Positions 9,894 through 20,412 of a DNA stretch of 41,702 nt are shown here, piece by piece; position 1 is the stretch's first letter; each line of letters begins with the position of its first letter. Source of the DNA: Chromera velia (taxonomy: Eukaryota; Sar; Chromeraceae); contig JAHBMJ010000468.1 in assembly GCA_018398765.1 (NCBI GenBank), positions 1-41,702 on the forward strand. The letters run 5' to 3'. A program made the position numbers and the translations under genes. The notes beneath the pieces were generated by a model. That model did no database searches and was not told where the DNA came from. It was given only the letters and a program-made list of their open reading frames with translations.

Positions 9894-12800
9894 CTATGAT
9901 GGCTCGAGATTGCTCTGCGCAGAGGATTGCTGTCCCTGCTCTTTCTGTTGTTCTGCCTCCCTCTCCTCCTTCTCCTTTCGTCTTGCTTTCCGTCGTGCGC
10001 GTCTCCCCAACTTAATTTCTTTCTTCGTCTGTCCACTCAACCCTATGCTGCCTTCACTTTCCCCTCCATCCCCCTCCTCCTTCTCCGCGTCCTGAAGTGC
10101 CTGCCGCTCTCTCTCTGGAAGCCAGGAGGGGTCGAAGAGCTGAGTCTGTGCAAAGGAAACAAAGTGTCAGAAGGATCAGGGATTCAGAGAAGCTGTTCAA
10201 AAAGCAACGAAAACAGGTTGGAAGGAAATACGTGGAGAGACACCCGGGGAGAGAAATGTATTGAGGACTTGGATCAGCCAAAAATAAAGGGGGTCAAACA
10301 CACACACACACACACACACACATGCACAAAGGGAGAGAGGGAGGGAGAGACCAACACACCACCAAGTCAGACAGGAACGACAGACGCACCTGTGAGAGAA
10401 ATCTCTTCAGAGGCTCGTTCTTCACAACAATCAACTCTGGTTGGATCACCTTCTGATACCTTCTGCAAAACAAAGCCGTTCGAACATCCAGAAGGCAACA
10501 TGCACTGACTTGTTGCTGTGACGGAAGACTGCTGCTTCAATCATGTACCTTCACCGCAAAGGTATTTTGATTCACCCCCCCCCTGACACACAGAGAGAGA
10601 GTCTGCAGGGCTTCTATCGTACGGCCACAGAACCAAAACGAGGGCAGCTAGCCAGTCAGACAGCCGAAGGAGCCAGCCTAGCAGCACTTCAGTCAGTCAG
10701 ACCCCCTCTTGCTTGGCTAACCAAACATCCCGCTGCCTCCGTTCATGGGCGACTGCATGGATGTTTTATGAATTAATTTAAAGAGAAACAAAAACACGAA
10801 AACGAAAGGCCGCCTCTCCTTGGCCTCTCTCTGCTCTTTGGACATACAACCAAAAAGAAAAAAAAAACGACAGGTCGGCAAAGTGCACCTATCAGAAAGG
10901 TCAGTCATCATGCAGAGACACAATTCAGTCGTCCTGTCTTATTTTCTTCCAACAAAACTCCAACCCTTCAATGATCAAATTTATAGAAGCACGATTGGAA
11001 CTCCAACTTTTCGAGTTTCTATCTTTCAGCCCAATGGAGTTTCTGTCAATCGCTTTCCAAAAAAAAGTACTCTTTTGTGCCTGTGAATCACACAGCGCAT
11101 CTGACCGTGCGAGTTCCAGAACAAGTTGCGGTTGTCTGCTTCCCGAGAGGTCCATGAAGACCTTCGAGAACTTTCTCTCAATCATCGGGGGCATCGCGTC
11201 TCTTTCTGCTTCTACTTGGTTGCCTTCTCCTTTCTCCCTTCCCTCTGTCCTGTCCGGAACTTCCCCGGCCCCTGGTACGACTGCTGCTGCTGCTGGTGGG
11301 GATGCTGCTGCTGCAGCGGTACAACCACTGTCCCCCCCCTCCCCTGCCCCCTTTGCCGTTGCTTCCCTCTCTGCCTGCCAAGCCCTCAATTTTCTCTCCA
11401 GAGTCTCGTCGTTCCCCTCTTCCAAGAGCTTCAACACACCGCCCAGGTTCTGGAGAGAAGTGCATGCATGAGGGAAATAAAATAGAATAGAAGAGCTTCA
11501 ACACACCGCCCAGGTTCCGGAGAGAAGTGCATGCATGAGGGAAATAAAATAGAATAGAAGAGCTTCAACACACCGCCCAGGTTCTGGAGAGAAGTGCATG
11601 CATGAGGGAAATAAAATAGAATAGAAGAGCTTCAACACACCGCCCAGGTTCTGGAGAGAAGTGCATGAAGGCCAAGAGAAGAAAGAAAGAGAGGGAAAGC
11701 TTCGGAGACTCGACTCACCGAATTCGTCTGTCACAAGAAAGACCGTTTGATGAAAAATTAGAGGTCTATTTTGGCATCTCGTTTGGTGGTCTCAAGCTCA
11801 GCAGAAGTCTATTCACTCCAGAAACTGGCAAAGTACGAAAGGGGTCTGAAGGACAGTCGTAAAATCGACGCGTAGGATCTGCGCAAAGGAGAATATTCAC
11901 ATATTGAATTTCAGACTGACGAATCCGTCCATGAGTTCGAACCGGATGTGGGGGAAGTTTCCTCTGGAGATCTCCACGCAGTGCTGCTTGTAGTCTATCC
12001 CGATCGTGTGGAAGGCGTACTCGGAAAGTCGGCCGGTCGTCACTCCCTGGGCACTGCAGGGGCATGCATTGATTTTTCAGGGATTGATGCATTGATTTTG
12101 AAAAAAGAATCCTGTACACGGCCGGTCACTCCCTGGGTACTGCGGGGACAATGAAGAGGAAAGCTTGGAGGGCAATGAGCTGGGAATGTCGAGCTGCAAC
12201 AACATCGAGCTTCTACCCAATGGGCAAATACTGTGGCAAGCAGAGAAAAGAAACGAGAAACAAGCAAGGATGGAAGGAAGAATAAGAAAGAGCTGCAGAG
12301 CTGGCACCGAGAGGGAACGGGAGAGGAAAGAGACTCGGACGCATGCGATTTCAGTTTCACTGTCATGCATCCAAATTTTATGCAGTTTCCTAGTCACTGC
12401 CTTGCAGGGCCTGCAGGCTCCCTTCTCTTCCTCCAGATGGGGGGCCGAAACGATCCCCTTTATTGATTGTTTACGTCTACTTGACCGGCGCAATCGCACA
12501 TTCATGTATTCTTTGTAGACTTCCAAGCAGCTGGAATAAGAAAATTCCCTGTGAAGGCTGACCACCCGATTTCAAGGACGATGTCGGAAGGCCGGATGAC
12601 CAGAGGGATCACTGCGCGGTACTCTCTGCAGGGCGGAGACGGGGAAAGAGACCGCAAAGAGAGAACGGATAGACGGATGAGTTTGGACGAAGAGAGAGAC
12701 TGTTCGTCAAAAACGATACAATGGGACTAAGAACACGTGGTGAGAACCCCGAGAAAGTTGGACCAAAGGCTGAGAGACACAAGTGAAACAACTGAAAGCA

Positions 12801-12899
12801 GAACACTGTGGAGTCACCTACTGACGCGACATAATCACAGACGATGAACTGTCGGCTGCCGGGGCCCTCTGGGGTCCTCTGAAGAGGAGCCAGGGACAT
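9894..12899 (-). CDS. SAM-dependent methyltransferase (Rossmann fold), six exons, 314 aa
   Basis: Modelled exons in transcript order: 12899-12818, 12623-12563, 12053-11921, 11449-11106, 10462-10390, 10145-9894 (TAG). All junction phases agree. Exon 2 ends IRPSDIVLEIG and exon 3 opens with CAQGVTTGRLSEYAFHTIGID, together the glycine-rich SAM-binding motif I and the acidic end of strand 2. HIRFELMDGF follows, and exon 4 holds KFSKVFMDLSGSR, like the motif after strand 4. These support a class I methyltransferase; substrate unknown. Residues about 110-180 are a low-complexity insert rich in Ala, Glu and Gly. The tail is basic and coiled (RRARRKARRKEKEE), suggesting nuclear or RNA-bound location. 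The start of exon 2 is ambiguous by 2 nt (12625 or 12623; only 12623 keeps phase with exon 1). A 9-nt micro-exon at 11719-11727 is possible. Two introns carry duplicated 3' splice sites. Confidence 0.8.
10296..10322. repeat. (CA)n microsatellite in the last intron of the methyltransferase gene
   Basis: Uninterrupted CA dinucleotides on the plus strand, (TG)n on the sense strand of the minus-strand gene, between its exons 5 and 6. Confidence 0.9.
11425..11667 (-). repeat. 67-bp tandem repeat (3.6 copies) carrying a 3' splice site
   Basis: Copies start at 11425, 11492, 11559 and 11626, spaced exactly 67 bp, the last partial. On the minus strand each holds a pyrimidine-rich tract, the acceptor TCTCTCCAG and the first 25 or so nt of exon 4 of the methyltransferase gene. 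Acceptor boundaries fall at 11449, 11516, 11583 and 11650. The copy at 11516 has CCGG instead of CCAG, so its AG is lost; the others are intact. Only the innermost site (11449) reads on in the long exon frame. Confidence 0.95.
12029..12147 (-). repeat. Duplicated 3' splice site of methyltransferase exon 3
   Basis: Two copies of a 28-31 bp segment (12029-12062 and 12119-12147, boundaries 86 bp apart at 12053 and 12139) each contain, on the minus strand, an acceptor CAG followed by the start of exon 3. The inner copy continues into the conserved methyltransferase frame; the outer copy diverges after the first 20 nt and lacks 3 nt. Between them is a further small duplication of an ATCAATGCAT word. 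Confidence 0.85.
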
Positions 12900-13706
12900 C
12901 GTTCCCTCTCGCTCTTCCTTGGCCCTTCACTTCTGCCCGCTCTGAGAGTGAGCAGTCTGTGTCTCTCACGGCTTTTCCCGTCAAAGTCACGCGCTGGCTT
13001 CGGACAGAGACAACTCCGATCTTGACGGCTGAAGTTGGCAGAGGATATCGGACAACAAGGCCAGAGAGAGCAGACGCAGAGTTTTCGCCCCTCCCCTGGC
13101 GGTGTCTATTTGTTTGTCTCAACCAGATCGAGAGACCGCTCAGAGACGGCACCATGTAGCAGAACCAAAGTGCGTGCATGAAAGGAGGAGGCGGCTCGTA
13201 TGATAAACCCGCTTCGCCTCGCACAGTCTGCAACCATTGACAGGCCCATGCTGATCTGTGACAGAAGATTTGACTCGCTGCCTTGAATTACCTTGAATGG
13301 AGATTGCAAGAAGGGAGGCGATGTCGGACGCGGATGCATGGGAAAGTCACGTGCACTCGGATTCATTTAATGCGCCGCGGGGCGCACGCACCAACACAAA
13401 TTAAGGCGCAACTGTTGTTGTTCTTGCTTTGAATGTTGCAAGCGTATCGGTTAAATTCAAAAATCTTTGCATGTATCGATCTGCATGTATGTTGTCAGAT
13501 TTCATGTTTTTGAGTATGTACTTCTGACAGCGGTAGTGTGTGCATAGAAATGAGAATATGTACGTGTGCTGGCTGTACCTCTTTGCCTTCTGTCAGACTT
13601 TCAGCCCCTCAGAATGAGAGGAAGATCCCTTCAATCGATTTGCAGACAGCACTGAATTTCCTTCCCACAATTCCCTAAATCCAATTTTTGTACCAGACTG
13701 AGCATC
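12900..13706. promoter_or_regulatory. Divergent intergenic region, probable bidirectional promoter
   Basis: About 800 bp separate the start codons of the minus-strand methyltransferase (12899) and the plus-strand 15-exon gene (13707). A GC-rich core with GCGCCGCGGGGCGCACGC sits at about 13370-13388 and an AT-richer flank follows. No TATA box is assignable. The minus-strand open frame across 12835-13233 overlaps methyltransferase exon 1 in a different frame and is not supported. Confidence 0.5.
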
Positions 13707-14757
13707 ATGGATTCGTCCGTTTCGCCCGCAGAGCAGATTCTGCAGGCTGCCAACATGTACGGCCTCCTTGATCAGACAGACGGCTCCTTCATTCCCGTGA
13801 TCCCTCCTCACGTGGTTGTGCAGAAACTAGGGTTCAAGACGCTCTCCCCGTCCGACATACGGCAGACCCTCTCTATCGGGTGCTGCTTCGCTGAGCCTGA
13901 GGTTGAGAAGATCGTCAGGTTTATGACTGTCAGAACAAAGCACGTGCCAAATCTGATCAGATACTTCGGTTCCCCCTCACTCACCAGGGAAGAGGTGCCT
14001 ACGGGGCCTCCCAGGGCAGACTCGGAATTTGTCAGTCAGTCAGTCAGTGCATGAGTAAGAAGGTAGACGGATGGAGGAAGGCTTGGAGACGATGCATGTA
14101 GAGCGCTTCTGACCTTTGACCGACAAGTGGTTGTGCCTCTCGTTTTCTGGTACTCCGATGACACTATCACGCTGTATGAATATGCGGACACAGAGGTGCG
14201 TGCCTCGAAGGAAATCGGTCGTCCCTTTGTCGATCCCAGACTTCATGCATGAAGGTCAAGCTGAGTATGGGCGGAGGTGTCTTGCCGAGGAGGAAGAAGG
14301 GAACGAGAAGAAGGAATTCGCAAAAAGACCGATCCTTTTTTGTCGTTCTCTGAGAAGGTCATGTGTATCTTCATGAGGTAACGAAATACACATGATCTGC
14401 ATGCTTTAGGGAACGCACAGGAAAACTAAGTATCACCCTTCAAGATACCTCAATTCGACTTTACTCCCTCGCTAGCTCTGCCCCTGTGTTTGGCTCGGGG
14501 TTCCACAATATTGTGGTCAGACAGTCGTCATTCCACTTCATGACACACATACATCATTTTCTCAATTCACTCTTGCTTGTGCAGGCTCCCCTTGGTCCCA
14601 TGATCTTGAGGTGTCTGGGCGCAGATGGAGAGCGCATTGATATGGCCGCCTCCTCTGTGCTGTTCCCCAACGAATACCACGGGAAGTCCGGGAGGGAAAA
14701 TCTCTACGCAGCAGTGGCTGCATTGACCATCAAATCCTGTGGATGGCTCTCGTCAGC

Positions 14758-14802
<45 letters not shown>

Positions 14803-17800
14803 CTCTGTCTCTCATATTCTTTCTCGGTCGCTGTCTGTCCCTCCCTGTGGGGTCTTTGGGGGATCGAGGTGGTGAGGAAGGAAGAAAGGAGGTGCGAGGT
14901 CAGAAGATTCTGTCTGTCTGTTCGTCCCTTCCACATCTCTTACTGGTTGAGACTTTCCTTTCGCATAGATCTCTTTCTACTTGGCTTGGCTCTGTGAGTT
15001 TGTTATTCTCTTTTGATCACCTGCGAAGCGTTTGAGATCAGATCTAACTTGTGGGTTGTTGCTCTTCCCTACTCTTTCTGTCTCACTCACTCTCTGCCGT
15101 GTGTTCGCATGCAGGGTCGACTGTATTAAGCAGCTCAAGTACGCATTCGACGCTTATGAAAGGTGAGAAGATAAGTGGATGTCTGTGTAATACATGTAGA
15201 AGACATCCGGGGTGACATTGCGAAGCAGCTGCAGCACACATCTAAAGCCGACATTACCGCATATGCTTGGTTCATGAAGGAGACACGAGAGGACGGGAGG
15301 GTCTCAGCCCATCGCCGTGTATGAACAGAGAGGCAGGCAGAAACAGACAGACTGTGCGAGAGGGGGGAGGCGTGAGGAAATGCAAGATTGATTGACTGCG
15401 TGAATAAATGTCTTGAGCAAGAGACGTCTTCTGCATGGGTCCCTCACTCACTCACCTTGCATCGACCCCGCTTCCCTTCCACATTTGCTTCTTCTTATCG
15501 TTGCAGAGCCACACAGAACATCAGCGGGATGCCAGGGATGCAGTTGCAATTCGATTTTGTGCAGAGGGCACTCCATGTGAGTGAGTGAATGAGTAAGTTA
15601 GAGAGGCAGTGAGGAAGTCAGACAGCTGATTCGACGTTGCACCTCCATTTTCGCTCTTGCTTGCACGGTTTCATTTTCTCTCGATGAAGACATGATCTTG
15701 AAGGGGGGAAGAACTGCATCTCCACTTCGATCTGTCTCTGCCGATATCCTGTCCGGAGCTGAGCTGATTTTCTACACATATGTGTGTATCTTCTTTTGTC
15801 TCTATCTCTCTGCAGACCTGTCGGCGAGCCATCTCCCTCTCCTTGTTTGCCTGTTGGGAGGAGCACCATCACTCCAAGTTCCCTCAGCTTCTTGTTAATA
15901 GGTCAGTGACAAGGAGTCGAAACGAATCAAAGGAGGGCTGGAGAACTGTCTCAAAAGTGCATGTCTGTCAAATGCTGCGCCGGACGGGCACGAAAAAAAA
16001 GGGAATCTTCTGTGAGTCTTCACATACTTGCCTGCCTGCCTCTCTGCCTGTGCAGGTCTTCCACAAAGCTGGGCAGTGTCGTGTTCGGGGAGTTTCTCTG
16101 GCTTGCCCTGAACACGGTCCCGTTTGACTTTGTGATACCTGGAATTCCTCGAGTCAAGTCAGCGCTTTTCCTCCTGGCTGTCTTTTCTTTTGTGGTCCTC
16201 TTTCTCTTTCTCAGCTTTTTCGATCATGCGACACGAGGGCAAAGATCACTGACTGAGACGCTACAACTGTGTGTAGAAGGACTGAGTCGCAATAAGAGCA
16301 GAAGAAAAGTGAAGACTACAAAAGAGAAAGAGATCCAATGACGAAAATGCTTCAGGATGCAGGCTGCCCGGAAAGCCGTCATCAGTTTGCGTTTTCCTTT
16401 CCCTGTGCCCCCTTTGGCCCGACTATGAGCGTCGTTTGTTTTTCATGGCCAAACATTGAACGGTTCCATCAAATCAATCCCCCCCCCCCGTTTGTCTTTC
16501 TCTGCAATGGATTGACCCTCTCGACACCCACGGGACTTCTGGATCCTCTGCAGGATTCATAGGTGAGCCGGAGAGAGAGTGTGTGTTAATTCTGTGCCTT
16601 CTTGTTTCGCTTTTTCTTCTTGTGGGATTGAGGCGTCATGCTTTTTGGTATTCTGTTGTGTGCCGTCTGATCTGTTCTCTTTCGAAACGGTGTCCCTTCT
16701 CGAACCAGGCCTCTCCATTTTGTACTTCGTTATTGTCTGTACGTCTCCTATTGTGTCACCAGTTCTGTGATTCCAAATACAATGCAGGAGGAAGGTGCTT
16801 GTGAAGGACTCTGTCGGCCTCGCCCTTGATAGGACGCCGTATCCCTCCAACTTTGAATATTTTTTCGTCGACAACTTTGTGGACATCATCATGCCTGATG
16901 GTCAGTGCGTGCGTCAGTCGGTTGTGTGTCTTTCTTTCTGCTGCCTCAGTTGGTTAGTGTGGAAAAAACAAAATCCGGCCTTTTTCTTTGTCCAGCTGTC
17001 CTTGATTCAAGAGCGCCTTCGTCTGCGTAAACACTTGCAAATCCGAGCAGTGCCGATTTTTCTTTTCGCTGAAACTAGAAAGAGATTTGACAAACATTTA
17101 AAGATTTCCACGAGCTCTCTCTTTCTCTTTCTTCCCTTCTCTCTGTGCAGAGTTGAGGTTCTACGAGTTCGCAGAAGCTGACTACCAGCGCATCAAGAGC
17201 AACGCAGACGCTCACTTCCTCGCGATTAGAGACGCCAACGAAGCCGCAAAGGACTCGGGGGCGTCGAAGGAGAAGTCGGGGGAGGACAAGAGCAAAGGGG
17301 TGCTCAAAAAGGGGGAACAGAAAAGTTTGGGGCAACTCGTGATGGAAATTTTGGGCACAGACTACATTCCTCCCAGGAAAGAACTCATGTGGCAGGTCTG
17401 TACGGATCTTCTCTATGTGACACACGGAAACTTAAGATGGTTTTTTTGTTATGGCTGTTTTGCTACGCGAGGATCATCCCATGGAGAAGTTTTAGAGAAG
17501 CTCGGATGGCACGCATAAGCAAAAGCTATGAAGCTGTCCTTCACGCTTGCTCAACAGTGCCAAGCGTCTCCTGTTCAAACTCACTCTTTCCAATCGGCTT
17601 TTGCCCGTGCATTGATCTTCGTGAAACTTTACAGTTCTCTGCTCTATCTCTGACCGGTTTGCACGCGATCGAACAAAAGGATGGCGGAGCGGCAGAAGTG
17701 TCAGTACAGTTGATCGCTCGATTGTATTCACTAAGGCAAATCCACATTGATGCTTGCTGTGAGTGACTGACTGACTGTTCCTGTTTGTCTGTGCAGAGAA

Positions 17801-18267
17801 TTTTGAGGAGAAAGCAGTACGAATTCGCTCAGAAAAAAGGGTGGGGGAGGGACCAGGCAGCAATCGCAATCTGTCTGAGCCACTGGAGAATGGCGGAAAG
17901 CGTCAAACTCAGAAAGAAGAGGTCCAAAAGGGTCAGTGAGTCAAAACAGAAATTCCCATTCAGAGAAAAATCTCGAAGCTCCTGCATGCTGACTCTCTCT
18001 CTCGGTCCTGCTCTCCATGCAGTAACACGTGCTTTTTTTTATTTTCCAAAGCTCATTTGGCTGCCGCCTGCCGGCCATTCTCAACACCTTTTCTGTGGGT
18101 TTGAAGGAAACGCAGTGATGCTGCAAAAATGCATACTTCCTTCGACAGCACTTATGCATACACAGGATCAGTCTCTCAGATTTCTTCGGCTCCACCCTGT
18201 CCACCTCCAGTCCTTCCTTCCGCTGATTTTCGTGCTTTGTTTCTTTCTTTCTCTTTGTCTTCTATCT

Positions 18268-18306
<39 letters not shown>

Positions 18307-20372
18307 TTCCTCTTCAGATGCTCCGGATGGCCATTCGAATTGTCCTCTTCGTCGTTCGGTATAGACAAAAGCAGGCACTCAGGGAGGCGCTGGAGAGTGG
18401 AGTGGCCCCACAGGCAAACCTGGAACAGAAACGTGAGTTCAGGGCTCCATTTTGTCTGGCAACGTTTCAGGCAGACTGTACCGGCACTCGGGGGGGATGG
18501 GGAGACGTCGGTCGAGAGTCTCTCTGAAGCCTTCAACTGCGAGGCAAAGAAAGCGAATGAATGCCTGTTCTCACAGCTAGATCGACACTGAATCCCGGCA
18601 CGTCATTGCACATGCTGCTCTTCACATAAATGGGGGGTCCTTCCATTTCCTTCCACGCATTTCTGTCTGTACACTTAATTGTTCTTTGTCTTGTGTCTAT
18701 GTCCTGTTGCATGCAGAATTCGTCAGGGACACCCAGAAGAAAATCAAACACATTTTGAGAGACATGCACATGAAGAGAAAGGCCAAGAAAGCGCGCGCAA
18801 GGGCGGCAAAGGGCAAAAAGAGCGCGGTGCGTCCGTCTAGCTGCCTGTCTTCAATCAATGCCTTGGTTGCTTTCATCTTTTAAATTTTACATTCGGTGTT
18901 TCAGATCCTTTTAGTCTCTTGGTTAGTGCACCTTTCTGTTTTATTCCTAACTTTAACGCAGCCTCTGAGGAGCACTCTTGCTGCTCGTTTCAGACCCTTC
19001 GAACACTTTTCCTTTTTAGCTTCCTCTTTAACTTCAGTCAACGAATGTTGTGTGTTCGAACACCTTTCCGCCCCTTTGCATCCTCATGTCCTGTCCGGAC
19101 AATTCCCTTCCTTCTCTCTCAATTCCTGCTCCTGCCTGCAGTCTGACCGCATTTGGCAGCTCGCGGCTGACGGAGAGGAAAGGCGAAAGGCCGCAAGAGT
19201 GACGCACAAGACGTACCACTCAGTTGCACCTGCTCTGATCTCCTCTGGAGCCTTCAGGGTGAACGAATTTGAGGCCACAAGACTAGGAGAACTCCGGTTG
19301 CAGGCACGGACACTCAGGGAGGGGTCCAGAGAGGCTCCGAATAAGAATCACAATCCCCCCGTAGCACCCCCATCTCAGGACCCAGAACTGTACAGGAGGG
19401 CGTCTCTCGTGCCCCTGTCCCAACTTTTCCTGGGGCCTGTGATGATTGATGGATCACCCCCGGCCTCCGTTCCTCTTCTTGGAGACCCTCTGATAGATGA
19501 GGGAATGCTCGAGGGACTCCCGCCCGGGGTGTGTGTAGACGATTCTTCTGCCTCCGAATCGGATGTGGGGGTTGAGAATTTGACACTAAAGCCAGGCGAG
19601 GTAGAAAGAGAGAGAAAGCCTGTGCAGGCAATTAACGTGATTTCCGAGGCTGCGGATGCCCTTGCGGAAGGGATGCAGAGAAGGAGCAGTCAGGTGGGTG
19701 TGACAGGAAAAACAGAGAGTTCAGGAGGCCTTCTGTTGCCTCCCGCTGCCCAACAGAGTCGCAGAGGGAGTGTTGCTGTAAAAGACAGTGCAGGGATGCG
19801 AAGAGGTAGCACTGCAATGAACAGCCCGGAAGCTCGGAGAGGCAGTGTTAGTGCTCGGGCCAGAGACAAACGAGGCAGCGTGGTCATACACGACACTTGG
19901 GAGACAGAGGCCACTGAGAGGAGGGGAAGTGCTTTGAATACAGGGGAGATGGAAGCTGACGCACGCAGAGGGTCCATGGCTCATCTCTCAATTACAGCCA
20001 TCAAGACCACAGAGCAAAGAGCGCGGCGTGCGTCAGGTATCTTGGAGACTCGTCGCGCCTCTGTTCTCTTAGAGTCGTCCCCCGATGTCATGATTGTGTG
20101 TACAGACGGAGGCCCCCCCAACTCCCCCGACCTAGGCCCTTCGAAGAATCCCCCTGTCCCTTTCCCCCCCTCTGTACACAGCCGCATGGGCACTGACAAG
20201 GACGCAGGGGCACAGGAGGACTCGGGAGGCGCGAAGAGTTCGAGAAAGTCCGAGCTAACGGACGACGACCCAAGATGGTTCCCTCCCGAATTTGAAATCG
20301 CAAAGGCAAAAGAGGCGTCGGCAGGGGAAGAGGACAAACAGAACCGGTAGGTGCACCTTGTGCTCTGAGATG

Positions 20373-20412
<40 letters not shown>

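Noticed and set aside
9927-10508. Plus-strand Leu-rich open frame that looks like a membrane protein
   Set aside because: It is the antisense of two methyltransferase exons (Glu/Lys-rich) and an intervening CA repeat.
11425-11667. CRISPR-like array
   Set aside because: The 67-bp units are contiguous with no unique spacers and contain a splice acceptor and exon codons.
11930-11945. tRNA T-loop-like word GTTCGAACC
   Set aside because: It lies inside methyltransferase exon 3 and no cloverleaf can be drawn around it.
12609-12899. Single-exon reading of the 96-residue minus frame starting at the methyltransferase ATG
   Set aside because: After 27 codons it loses conserved character; splicing at 12818 to the exon with VIRPSDIVLEIG gives a coherent methyltransferase.
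18896-19141. Upstream part of the long open frame ending at 20350 as coding
   Set aside because: It is Phe/Ser/Leu-rich intron-like sequence ending in CCTGCCTGCAG; the exon starts at 19142 in phase with exon 12.
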